From contig OZ007571.1 of assembly GCA_963931925.1 (NCBI GenBank), positions 15,742,506-15,806,505 of the forward strand: a stretch of DNA of 64,000 bases, given 5' to 3'. The notes below the pieces were generated by a model. It was not told the origin of the DNA, searched no databases, and saw nothing but the letters and a program-made list of their open reading frames with translations. Below are positions 46,780 to 57,644 of this stretch, piece by piece. Every line of letters starts with the position of its first letter. Position 1 is the stretch's first letter. Origin of the DNA: Onchidella celtica. Lineage: Eukaryota; Mollusca; Gastropoda; Systellommatophora; Onchidiidae. The translations under genes and the position numbers were made by a program.

Positions 46780-47187
46780 TCTATTATATATTTCAGTAAC
46801 TTGCAACCTTTGGCATGACTAACTGACCAAACTATACACTCTTCAGGCCTTAAATTTGGCAGGAAGGTGGCAGTTGAGATAAGGAAGATGATGGCTATAA
46901 TTAAAAGTTGTTTACTTCAAGCATGTATTTTTAAAAAAATAACAATGTTTATTGCTATGTATATTTTTTTAAAAATAACAATGTTTATTGCTATGTAACA
47001 TCTGTATATTTGCATGTTTGTTTCGTAATACATGTATATAATTATAGTACCGTGCATGTCATAAAAAGTAACCGTATCAAGCGTTCAGTTTGGTGCCTAG
47101 TGTTCTGGTGCGCATGAGTTCTGAAGCAAGACTGTAGTTAAGTAGTTTATTACTCTTATTACATGAGAGAGAGAGAGAGAGAGAGAG

Positions 47188-47230
<43 letters not shown>

Positions 47231-47673
47231 GGGTGGGGGGGGGGGTGCACATGATTGTTTATTCCAGGCAATATCCGGTAGGTCATCTAGTCTATTATAT
47301 ATTTCAGTAACTCGCAACCTTTGGCATGACTAACTGACCAGACTATACACTCTTCAGGCCTTAAATTTGGCAGGAAGGTGGCAATTGAGATAAGGAAGAT
47401 GATGGCTATAATTAAAAGTTGTTTACTTCAAGCATGTATTTTTTAAAAAATAACAATGTTTATTGCTATGTATATTTTTTAAAAAATAACAATGTTTATT
47501 GCTATGTAACATCTGTATATTTGCATGTTTGTTTCGTAATACATGTATATAATTATAGTACCGTGCATGTCATAAAAAGTAACCGTATCAAGCGTTCAGT
47601 TTGGTGCCTAGTGTTCTGGTGCGCATGAGTTCTGAAGCAAGACTGTAGTTAAGTAGTTTATTACTTTTATTAC

Positions 47674-47744
<71 letters not shown>

Positions 47745-48211
47745 GAGAGAGAGAGAGAGAGAGGAAGGGGGGGGGGGTGCACATGATTGTTTATTCCAGG
47801 CAATATCCGGTAGGTCATCTAGTCTATTATATATTTCAGTAACTCGCAACCTTTGGCATGACTAACTGGCCAGACTATACACTCTTCAGGCCTTAAATTT
47901 GGCAGGAAGGTGGCAATTGAGATAAGGAAGATGATGGCTATAATTAAAAGTTGTTTACTTCAAGCATGTATTTTTAAAAAATAACAATGTTTATTGCTAT
48001 GTAACATCTGTATTTTTGCATGTTTGTTTCGTAATATATAGTACCGTGTATGTCACAAAAAGTAACCGTATCAAGCGTTCAGTTTGGTGCATAGTGTTCT
48101 GGTGTGCATGAGTTCTGAAGCAAGACCCTAGATTATTACTTTTATTATATGAGAGAGGGTGGGGGGGGGGCATTATTGTTTATTCTGGGCAATGCCCGGT
48201 TGGTCATCTAG
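46780..48211 (+). mobile_element. Head-to-tail array of three non-autonomous Helitron-like units
   Basis: Units 46780-47290 (511 bp), 47291-47822 (532 bp) and 47823-48211 (389 bp). Each starts TCTATTATATATTTCAGTAA and ends with a short hairpin (CCAGGCAATATCCGG, or CTGGGCAATGCCCGG in unit 3) about 10 nt before CTAG. The array lies between A and T: ...ATTA[TCTATT...CTAG]TATC. Those are Helitron hallmarks (5' TC, 3' hairpin plus CTRR, insertion at AT). Each unit carries AACAATGTTTATTGCTATGT (twice in units 1-2, once in unit 3), a GA tract with a G run, and no Rep-helicase. Confidence 0.75.
47166..47239. repeat. (GA)n plus G run in Helitron-like unit 1
   Basis: GA dinucleotides followed by GGAAGGGTGGGGGGGGGG just upstream of the terminal hairpin. 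The equivalent tract is longer in unit 2 (47676-47777) and only GAGAGAGGGTGGGGGG in unit 3, so the microsatellite is part of the element and varies. Confidence 0.85.
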
Positions 48212-49054
48212 TATCAAAGATTTCCGTGAGACATGGATAAAACTGTGCTGTCTGCAAACCGAATGCCACAATCCACCAGGAAGAAATGGCTGGTTAGCCT
48301 TGTAATACAAAAGCAACAAAAGTCGTTGTTGAAAGAGAATTCAAGACAAAAATCCCAGCCTCGCCAAAAGGCAAAAAAACTGCGACCTCCGCCACTGATG
48401 TAAATTAGATCTCGAAATGACATGGAGCTTTCGCCGATGGCGTACACAGACCGAGATAAAGATGGGTACTGTGCGGTATCTGAATATCAATACAAATACC
48501 AATTGAATATTGAGACAGTGGTGTGCTTTACAGACAATATCTCAAAACTAAGAAGATTTGTACTAAGAATCTGTGTGCCATTACTCTTGAAAGGTCAATA
48601 AACAAGATGCAGGTGTATCGAGCACCACGAACAGATGTTCACATGGTACCTATTCTATTTATATTTGATTCCCCTCCACCACACGATGACATTGTGTGCA
48701 TTCTGTGATCTCTACAGGCAATTCCTCTTTTACCTTAGAGCTATCTTTGCTTTAACCCATTGTCTGCCACATTTTCGGCACGTGCTTATCAGTTACACGT
48801 GCACAAACTGTCAAACCAGTTTCGTTTACAACATATTGCTGATCTGGTGCTGAGACGTGCAAAGGATGAACAAGGAAACGGGGAAACTGAAGCTGACAGT
48901 AACGTTAACCAGAAGCCAATATTTTTTACTGTTAAATAATTGAGTAGTGCGCGTGAGCTTCGTAAACAGTTCTTCACTTCGTAAATTGTGAGATTTGATA
49001 GACAGATGGGGCAGGAAGTTTGAAAGATATCCAGAAGGATGCATAGGAGAGAAT
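48212..49054. other. Non-coding interval, nothing recognised
   Basis: No gene or matched repeat was identified. Confidence 0.4.
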
Positions 49055-49331
49055 TTGACAGACATGAAATATAGAGATAGATATTGAGACATAGACAAAC
49101 AGACAGAATTATAGATAGACAAAGAGAAAGGCAACAGGCAGTCAGTCAGCCAGACACAGAACTGATAGATAGATAGACAGACAGACAGATAGACAGACAA
49201 ATAGAGACAGATAGACAAATAGACAGATAGACAGACAGACAAAGACAGATAGACAAATAGACAGATAGATAGATAGATCGATAAATAGATAGATAGACAG
49301 ATAGACAGATAGATAGATAGATAGATAGATC

Positions 49332-49405
<74 letters not shown>

Positions 49406-49411
49406 CAGCAA
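49055..49411. repeat. (GATA)n/(GACA)n microsatellite
   Basis: Imperfect ATAGACAG-type repeats become a nearly pure (GATA)n from about 49260 to 49405. Tyr-Leu-Ser-Ile reading frames on the minus strand are artefacts. Confidence 0.95.
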
Positions 49412-49859
49412 CAAAAAGTTGTACTCTACATAAAGAACTAGGGCTTCTGCTGTCAAAGCGTCAAAATTAGTGTAAAAAACCTTTTTTTGTCATGAATATT
49501 GATGTGTGACATTTCTCCTTCACGACCCTGACCGATTTTTCGTCCTTCAATTTATATTTTTTCAAGTGAGCATTCGGTGTCAAATTTTATGGTGGATTTG
49601 TTTAAATTTCTGATGCCTGTATTTGCTCTTGTGTCTACGAATCAATGACAGGATATTGGAAGCTTGGAGTGAGTGAAGTGATGGGTCCACTGTAAACCAT
49701 CAGGGTTTTACAGGTAAAAGAAAATCATTACTTCTAGGATGTCCTCGTGTCTTATGATGGTGATACTGGGTGTTTAGTTGTGTTTATAAGTAGGTCTGCG
49801 TGTGTGTGTAATGTGTGTATGCGTACGCGCGGTGCAATGTCTGGTGTGTGTGTATGCAC

Positions 49860-49963
49860 GAACATGACGTCACACGCCCGATTTGTTTACTTCCGCCCGC
49901 CATTGCATTTGTAAATGCTATGGAAAATGCCTACCACTTGTGCTAGTTTGGTTGTCGATTTTG
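49860..49963 (+). repeat. Duplicated flank, copy 1
   Basis: GAACATGACGTCACACGCCC...CTACCACTTGTGCTAG.TTGGTTGTCGATTTT is repeated at 60294-60371, where ~25 bp (CTTCCGCCCGCCATTGC...) in the middle is absent. Confidence 0.75.
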
Positions 49964-49964
49964 G

Positions 49965-51284
<1,320 letters not shown>

Positions 51285-51296
51285 CTCCCCTGCTTT
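51285..51296 (-). promoter_or_regulatory. Polypurine tract
   Basis: The element strand reads AAAGCAGGGGAG directly before the LTR start TGTGTGACC, which fixes the LTR inner edge at 51284. It is one C short of pure purine, as is common. Confidence 0.75.
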
Positions 51297-51839
51297 AGGT
51301 TGGCGTCCCGACAACAACTCTAGCTCATAGCCTTCCATGACACCTACAACAAAATCTCGTGAGTACATGCGCACGAACGCGCGACCCTTGCTCATAGACG
51401 AGCAGTTGATGCCCAAACTCCGAGCTAAATCGGCATCACCCAACAGAGACACACTCTGTGGTTCCATCATGATAGATTCCATGCCCACTTACAGGCAACT
51501 CCACCCTCCAGCGCTTATTATCACCATCTGGAGGAGAGTCCACTGAAACTCTTAACACGACCATGGTGACCAGCACATGGCTGTCAAACATCTTGGTGTC
51601 AGGCTGATGGCAATAGCTGTTACAGCCAACGGGATGTGAATGAGGACGTATTCCAGAACGAACAATTGACAAGAATTGAAGAAATAACTTTGAAGTGAGA
51701 GGTAGATGAAATCTCAGAAGAATACAAGAGTGATTATATTGTTATATGGTTAAATGATGTGGTCCCCGTTACAACACTTAGATTACAACATAGACTGGAA
51801 CGCGGTCCATAAAGAAAGAAAGAAAACGAAAGAAGGGAG
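51297..51839 (-). other. 3' region downstream of integrase, unexplained
   Basis: Two overlapping minus-strand frames, 51436-51672 (78 codons) and 51030-51488 (152 codons, running into the LTR), cover this stretch. The second includes DADLARSLG and GYELELLSG. I recognise no domain, signal peptide or membrane segment. Two element-strand GTAAGT motifs, near 51843 and 51492, could act as splice donors. It may be a remnant accessory frame or untranslated sequence. Confidence 0.35.
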
Positions 51840-54755
51840 CTACTTACAAGACCACCCTTGTGGATAGCCCATATAGTCAGGGGGAATCCCTTTGTTAACC
51901 CTGGTTGATCGTCGAGGGGCCGACGAATTGTCACTATTCGGGATACTGTGTGTCATAACCGGTGGTGCGTCGGTCTCACTTTGTAGCTGTCGCGCCGAAG
52001 TCCGGGTGAAGGGGCGCGACATTTCAGTAGGTAACAAACGGTATAGCCCGGGATGTGGCATAAGATTATTGTCGTCTGACAGGTAGTCGTCTTCCAACCT
52101 GTCTTCATGACGGTCGGGTGGTAGAGGTAAAGGTAACTGCACTGCCGCCGACTCTGAGCCACTTTCTCCATCCGCACACCTCCGCATTTCGGTGGCGGTA
52201 ACTTTAATCGGGCGGTCGCAGCCTCCCTCAGGGCATATGGTGTACGGACCCCCTTCCTCGCTGGGTACGCCTACAACAACATAAGTGTGTTCTGTCCACA
52301 TGTCCTTGATTTTGGCTCTACCCAGGTGGTGAACCCTCTTCCGGACTCTCTCGCCAATCTGAAGCGGTCGATCTCGAGGCCTTTTATCGGAACGTTCCTT
52401 GCGAATGGCTGCCTGCTTCTTTAGTTGCTCCCCTGCTTTAGTGTGGGCCTCACGGAGCCGCTCTTGGTGACCAGCGAGCCAGTCATCGGGTGAACACGGT
52501 CCTTCCTCCTGAGCTCCTGTTCCCAACATGAAGTCTAGCGGCAGGCTTGGCTCCCTGCCGAAAAGGAGCTGGTATGGTGCATATCCCGTCGAGGCGTGAG
52601 GAGTGGTGTTGTATACTGCTAACACCTCGGGCAGGTGGTCAGACCAGCGGCGTTTCTGGTGGGCGGGTAACGGCCGTAAGAGGTCATGAAGCGTCCTATT
52701 GAAACGCTCACATTGACCGTTACCTCTGGGATTGTAGGGAGTAGTACGGCTTTTGTCAATCCCATATACTTTGCACAGTTCGCCGATCACTGACGATTCA
52801 AAATTCCGCCCTTGATCTGAGTGAAGTCGTTGAGGTACCCCCAGGTACAAGAACCAGCGTTCGACCAGTGCCCTGGCAACTGTCGTGGCAGTTTGGTCGC
52901 GGGTCGGGACAGCGACAGCGAATTTGGTGAAGATGTCCGTCATCACCAACACATTTTCGTACCCTTTGGCGTCCCGCTCTAACTTGATGAAGTCAATTGC
53001 GACCACTTCTAGCGGCCGGGAGGCTAACAAATGGCCAGCCGGACCACGCAGTTGTAACTTAGGCGGCTTTGCAATGTTGCACCGTTGGCACCGCCGACAA
53101 ACATCCTCCACATCGGCCGTCATACCAACCCAGAAACAACGTCCACGGAGCAGTTGTAGCATACGTTCCCTGCCTTGATGGCCAGCGTTGTGTACTGTCT
53201 CGAGAACACGTTTCTTGAGGGTGTCCGGTATGAGTAGCTGGGAAATTTTCTTCCCACTGGGGTCATGAACCGTCCTATACAGCAGTTTGTTCACTAGCTT
53301 CATCCTCTTCCTCTGTCGCAGCAGTTGTTGCAAGGTTTGGGAATGGGTTTGGCGCTCCTGCCTGGTTGGTGTTCTGTCTTGCACCAGAATAGAGGCAAAT
53401 GCTGACAGGTCTGGGTCCGCCCCTTGCAGGGCAATCAGTTCCCCTGTTGTGTAAGAGGGGAAGGATTGCGTAGCCCCAGGTAAATCATCGGGCCCCCCAG
53501 TGCCGTCCACTGGCAGCACCGCAGACACACAAGACACGGCCGCCAGGCCCAGACTGGGTGGCACGTCTGTCCATAGTGAAGGCGTCCTCACTCCCCCAGA
53601 GTAGGCGCTCTTTCTAGCATATTCTTGTGACATCGTATCAACAGCGACCCGACCAACGGCTACATAATCATCGTCGCTGTCCGCCATATCGCCTGAGGCT
53701 GCGCCAATCCTTCGCGACAGAAAGTCGGCATTACCATTGTTCCGACCTGGCCGATGTTCGACGGTGTAATTGAACATCGCCAACTGAGCCATCCATCGCT
53801 GCTCTATGGCTCCCAGTTTGGCTTTCTCCCAAAAGGCCAGGGATCTATTGTCGGTGTATACCTGCACCTGAGCCCCTAATAAATAGCCCCGAAACTTCTC
53901 TGTCATGGCCCATTTCAATGCCAGTAGTTCTAGTTTCATGCTGCTCTTGGCGTTCTGCTCCGACGGGCGCAGGGTTCGACTGGCATAGGCCAACACCCTC
54001 CTCCGGCCATCCTGAATCTGTGATAGTACAGCTCCCAGGCCCCCATAGCTTGCGTCAACCTCCAAAATGAAGGGCAAAGAGAAGTCTGGATACCCCAGCA
54101 GTGGCGGTGACGTAAGAGCTCTCTTCAGGCCGTCAAACGCTTGTTGACACCCCGCCGTCCAGAGCTTCCCGATGACAGCCTTCTTCCCAGATTGTCGGCT
54201 GTCTTTGCCCTGACGCTGTTGGTTGAGCAGGCCCACAAGTTCATGCAGAGGTTTGGCAATGGCGGCGAAACCCGGCACAAATCGTCGATAATAGCTGGCC
54301 AGACCCAGGAATCCCCGTAGCTCGGTTTGATTTCTGGGGACAGGTGTGTCCTGTACAGCTTTTACTTTGTCTTCCATTGTGGTTATGCCGTCAGACGAAA
54401 TGGTGTGACCCAAGAAGTCAATCTTGGAATGGCAGAGTCTACACTTAGTCCCGTTCAGTTTCAGCCCCAGAGTCTGAAGTCGGAAGAACACTTTCTCCAG
54501 CCTGTAGATATGTTCTTCAAAGTTAGTGGCATAGACCATAATGTCGTCTAGGTACACCAGCAGCAACTGAAACATCATATCGTGCATAGAACTCTGCATA
54601 AGCCGTTGGAATGTGCTGGCTGAATTGGCAAGTCCCATCGGCATTCTGGTGTACTCGTAGAGGCCAAACGGAGTCGTGAAGGCCGTCCTCTCTTGATCAC
54701 CCTTGTTCATGGCGACCTGATAGTAGCCACTTGCCAGATCCAACGACGAAAACAC
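51840..54755 (-). CDS. Pol C-terminal part: RT, RNase H, integrase
   Basis: 971 codons; the ATG is internal to RT, since the same frame runs upstream to the frame break at 54869-54876. RT palm: LDLASGYYQV, YLDD at 68-71, FLGH at 114-117. RNase H: D234, E276, D302, D344. Integrase zinc domain H522, H526, C556, C559 (an additional C553), then catalytic triad D588, D647, E683 with 35 residues between the last two (D,D35E). The C-terminal domain (GERVRKRV ~801) and an acidic, Ser/Pro-rich tail follow. All key residues are intact, so this part could function if made. In the cell it would act in the particle (reverse transcription) and nucleus (integration). Confidence 0.95.
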   Translation of the reverse strand: MFSSLDLASGYYQVAMNKGDQERTAFTTPFGLYEYTRMPMGLANSASTFQRLMQSSMHDMMFQLLLVYLDDIMVYATNFEEHIYRLEKVFFRLQTLGLKLNGTKCRLCHSKIDFLGHTISSDGITTMEDKVKAVQDTPVPRNQTELRGFLGLASYYRRFVPGFAAIAKPLHELVGLLNQQRQGKDSRQSGKKAVIGKLWTAGCQQAFDGLKRALTSPPLLGYPDFSLPFILEVDASYGGLGAVLSQIQDGRRRVLAYASRTLRPSEQNAKSSMKLELLALKWAMTEKFRGYLLGAQVQVYTDNRSLAFWEKAKLGAIEQRWMAQLAMFNYTVEHRPGRNNGNADFLSRRIGAASGDMADSDDDYVAVGRVAVDTMSQEYARKSAYSGGVRTPSLWTDVPPSLGLAAVSCVSAVLPVDGTGGPDDLPGATQSFPSYTTGELIALQGADPDLSAFASILVQDRTPTRQERQTHSQTLQQLLRQRKRMKLVNKLLYRTVHDPSGKKISQLLIPDTLKKRVLETVHNAGHQGRERMLQLLRGRCFWVGMTADVEDVCRRCQRCNIAKPPKLQLRGPAGHLLASRPLEVVAIDFIKLERDAKGYENVLVMTDIFTKFAVAVPTRDQTATTVARALVERWFLYLGVPQRLHSDQGRNFESSVIGELCKVYGIDKSRTTPYNPRGNGQCERFNRTLHDLLRPLPAHQKRRWSDHLPEVLAVYNTTPHASTGYAPYQLLFGREPSLPLDFMLGTGAQEEGPCSPDDWLAGHQERLREAHTKAGEQLKKQAAIRKERSDKRPRDRPLQIGERVRKRVHHLGRAKIKDMWTEHTYVVVGVPSEEGGPYTICPEGGCDRPIKVTATEMRRCADGESGSESAAVQLPLPLPPDRHEDRLEDDYLSDDNNLMPHPGLYRLLPTEMSRPFTRTSARQLQSETDAPPVMTHSIPNSDNSSAPRRSTRVNKGIPPDYMGYPQGWSCK

Positions 54756-55961
54756 CTTGGCTCCTCCCAGGGCATCCAGATACTCATCAATCCTGGGGAG
54801 GGGATAAGCGTCCTTTTTCGTCTTCTTGTTTAGGGCCCGATAGTCTACACACAGTCTCAGGCTGTTGTCCTTTTTTACGGACCAACACTATCGGTGAAGC
54901 CCACGGGCTAGTGCTTTCCTTGATTATCTGTTTGTCAAGCAAACCTTGCAGGTGCTCCCGCACTTCCTGGTAGAAAGCCGGCGGAATTCTTCTATAAGGC
55001 TGCTTTATTGGGGTATCGTCTGTAAGCCGAATTGAATGGGTCACTTTATCGGTAAACCCGACATCGGTGTCATCCTTGGCGAATAAATGATCATATTTTC
55101 TTATCAGTTCTTCCATCCGTCGCCTCTCCGCCGACGTTCCGCTGAAGTCGCTTAAGTCGACGGGGCATACGTACGGTTGGTTGGACGAACAAGTTGGCGC
55201 TGGCCCGATCTCTACTTCTTGGCTGCCTATGATCCTAAAGTGTGGCTGTAGGTCCACACTGGCCTCCCAAAAGCAGCCCACCGAAGTTCCTGGGGAGATG
55301 AAAACGTCTTCATCACCACAGTTGACCATTTGTATCTCACCAATTCTCCTTTCCAAGGTGGTGAAAGTGTGAGACAACACCAGTCCTTTAGGTTCTAAAT
55401 CTCGCTTGGGTTCAAACAGGGCCTGCATGCTTGCCCAAGGCCACTTCCTGCACTTGACAGTCACGGCACTTACGGTCCTCGCAGGTATGTGCACTTTCCG
55501 GGAGCCCTGTATCCAAGCCTGACTGGTCCAAGCGCCTGTCTCGTTTTCTGTGTTGACCGTTCTGGCGTCCCACTTTAGAAGATGCTGGATGTCGGGGACC
55601 TCCATTAACACGTTGGTCCCAAGTATCCCTGGTGCGCGGTTCTCCGATCTGCCAACACCCGGCCCGTCCACGTCCTTGACGACGTAAATCCCACAGTTTG
55701 GGATAACCCGGCCGTTCACCACGACATCCAGCACAAGGTGACCCAGATAGGGGATGGCCACGCCATTAGCGGCGGTCAAGCGCACCCACCTTTCTTCGTT
55801 TCGGGAGTGTTCCTTGAATAACTTGCTGAAGCACTGCTCAGTTATCGTGGACACCTGTGAACCGGTGTCCAGGACGCACCGTACCTTTTTGCCTCCCATC
55901 ACCACGGAACACTCCGGTCGGTCACCTACCATCTTCTTATGCGAGCCAAGTCTCCTCCCCC

Positions 55962-55995
55962 CTGCAGCCTGACTCCCAGCTGCAGAAGGAGTCAG
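55962..55995 (-). promoter_or_regulatory. Stem-loop downstream of the gag-pol slippery site
   Basis: Element-strand CTGACTCC pairs with GGAGTCAG (8 bp) around an 11-nt loop containing CTGCAGC. Immediately 3' stands GCTGCAG, complementary to that loop, so a pseudoknot-like contact is possible. The single-base third loop makes a classic H-type pseudoknot sterically doubtful. The stem begins right at the slippery site, closer than the usual 5-9 nt. Confidence 0.6.
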
Positions 55996-56828
55996 TTTTT
56001 TCGTTGCTCCTTTCTGCCAGGCTTTCTGTGTGGACATTGCCTGACAAAGTGCCCAGGTTGACCGCACCCAAAGTACTTACGGGGTCCTCGCTGACTGTCT
56101 CCCCTCAATTGGCCGGCCTCTAATCGGAGTTTGAGAGCCTCCAACTCCGCTCTCAACTTGGCATTCTCCGCTTCCATGACCTCCATTTCGCGTCTCTCAG
56201 GTGAGACGACTTCAATGGCCGCCGACAAGGGTGTAGCCGGTTCGCTCTCAGTCCACCGCTGCGCACAATCCCTCACTTCCAGAAATGAAATGTCCGGGGT
56301 TTTGTGGATCTCCTCCGTCAGCACCCGGCGCACAAGTCTGTCCCGGATCTGCGAGACGAACTGGTCTCTCAGGACTGTCACCTCCATGGGCACTACCCCT
56401 TGTCTCCTCTGTGCCGCTACCGTCTTTCGGAACGCTTCGTGCATCCGGTGAGAAAATGCCGTGACCGGCTCACGATGTCCTTGAGTGACGGCATAGAATG
56501 CCGCCTGGAGCTCCCGGAAGTTTCTCTTCTCTTTGTACACCTCTGCCAGAACCTGGAGCAGAACTTCTGGATCTGTGTCGGTTCCTGGGTGAAGATGCAA
56601 CTCTAGACGGACGTCACCCGTCACATGGTCCAGGACCAGATCGACCTTATCTTCGTCGGCCAGATTTCCTAACCGCCACGCAGCCCTAACCTCCCGGATA
56701 AACTCTTCCACTGACGGCCCCTCAACATCACCAAAGCGTCTGATGCGCTTGGCACTCTGCACCATGACTAACTGAGCGCGGCCAGGCTGGTTGCCTATGG
56801 TGGGGACAGAAGCATCGGCCTCGGCCAT
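55992..56828 (-). CDS. Gag of the 8.8-kb Gypsy element
   Basis: 278 codons, starting MAEADAS after the leader. It is structural: it forms the intracellular particle and packages element RNA. Residues ~25-200 resemble the capsid region of Ty3/Gypsy and PNMA-like Gag (KRIRRFGDVEG, EEFIREVRAAW, REPVTAFSHRMHEAF). A heptad-rich stretch (ENAKLRAELEALKLRL, ~218-235) may be a coiled coil. The C-terminal zinc knuckle reads YFGCGQPGHFVRQC at 252-265; the first Cys of CX2CX4HX4C is Tyr (TAC for TGC), which should impair zinc binding. The stop directly follows the slippery heptamer, so most ribosomes would stop here and a minority would continue into pol. Confidence 0.92.
   Translation of the reverse strand: MAEADASVPTIGNQPGRAQLVMVQSAKRIRRFGDVEGPSVEEFIREVRAAWRLGNLADEDKVDLVLDHVTGDVRLELHLHPGTDTDPEVLLQVLAEVYKEKRNFRELQAAFYAVTQGHREPVTAFSHRMHEAFRKTVAAQRRQGVVPMEVTVLRDQFVSQIRDRLVRRVLTEEIHKTPDISFLEVRDCAQRWTESEPATPLSAAIEVVSPERREMEVMEAENAKLRAELEALKLRLEAGQLRGDSQRGPRKYFGCGQPGHFVRQCPHRKPGRKEQRKN
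55995..56001 (-). promoter_or_regulatory. -1 ribosomal frameshift slippery site A_AAA_AAC
   Basis: In the gag frame the last codons read CGA AAA AAC TGA, so A AAA AAC is in the canonical X_XXY_YYZ register. A -1 slip changes the next codons to CTG ACT CCT and enters the protease frame exactly. This is the classic heptamer used by several retroviruses and retrotransposons. Confidence 0.88.
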
Positions 56829-57620
56829 CTTGATTACTTATATTATATTACTTACACTTTAATCTCGACCGTTACTCGAACGGCGACCTTCCTGTGGACG
56901 GAGCCCCGGTGCAACGACAAGCAGACCGACTGATCAAATCGAGAGAGCAAACTAATGCCTTCTACAAATTCCCCTGCACTTTCAATAGCAAAGGACCAAG
57001 AACATGGCCATGAATAGCCGCAAGACCAAAGGATTCAGCGAACGGGCCAAACAGAAGACTACTTAACTGGCCGCCTGAAAGACATAGCTTAAGACGAGTG
57101 CAACAACTCAACGCTGCAGACCATTACTGTAAAGTACCTTGAATAAAACTATCTATCATAATTACTTAAGTATAAAGTAAATATCAAGTAAGTATCTCCT
57201 CACTTCCAAGCGCAACCATACAGCACACACAAGTCACTAAAATAATTCAGTTATTCTAGTCTAACTAAAGTGTCCAGCTTCGGCCGCCTTGCAATCCTCT
57301 GGTCGTCACGTAGTGTGAGTTCAGCTATAAAAATAACACAACTGCAATAATTATTGTCACTGAGTACCACATTCCAAGTTCTACGACGTAACACTTCTGG
57401 AACAATATTGTCCTTGAGTGGTGCTCCCCAGCACGGCACAGTTCATCGTCCGCAGGTGGCTGTCCTCTGTAGTCCGGCGTTCCCCGACAGTGTATTGTCT
57501 TCCGTCTGCACACCGTCGTCTTTACGCAGCTGTCGTCCGCTGCACGGCGCTTCCTCCGACTGCACTGGGTCCCTAACACCTACTCCCACTATTCTACCCC
57601 AATCAAGGTCTGCCTTAAAA
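56829..57620 (-). other. Untranslated leader of the 8.8-kb Gypsy element
   Basis: About 790 bp between primer site and gag start, without a convincing frame. Promoter elements would be in the LTR. Confidence 0.6.
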
Positions 57621-57640
57621 GAATCCTGCCGACAACGCCA
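57621..57640 (-). promoter_or_regulatory. Primer binding site, tRNA-Ser type
   Basis: The plus strand reads GAATCCTGCCGACAACGCCA, which is what the 3' end of a eukaryotic tRNA-Ser (T-arm, acceptor strand, CCA) looks like. The element-strand primer site is therefore TGGCGTTGTCGGCAGG... It lies 4 bp inside the LTR edge. Confidence 0.8.
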
Positions 57641-57644
57641 TTTT

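Larger units (their letters stand above)
54787..56067 (-). pseudogene. Pol N-terminal part: protease and start of RT, ends at a frame-breaking indel
   Basis: 426 codons; it overlaps gag by 76 bp in the -1 frame and is probably entered by frameshifting, not at its own ATG. Retropepsin-like protease: CVLDTGSQV with D67-T68-G69. The linker region includes a VGFTDKVTHSIRLTDD block, then RT fingers with the KESTSPWASPIVLVRKK motif (~384-400). After RKK the frame breaks: an A6 run (54871-54876) followed by GG shifts the reader, giving 27 unrelated residues before the stop. Downstream RT resumes in the other frame. Either a real mutation or an assembly error in the homopolymer. Confidence 0.9.

Noticed and set aside
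46780-48211. CRISPR-like array
   Set aside because: Three long units with no short direct repeats and spacers; the terminal features fit Helitron-like elements in animal DNA.
49142-49456. Tyr-Leu-Ser-Ile repeat protein
   Set aside because: Translation of (GATA)n.
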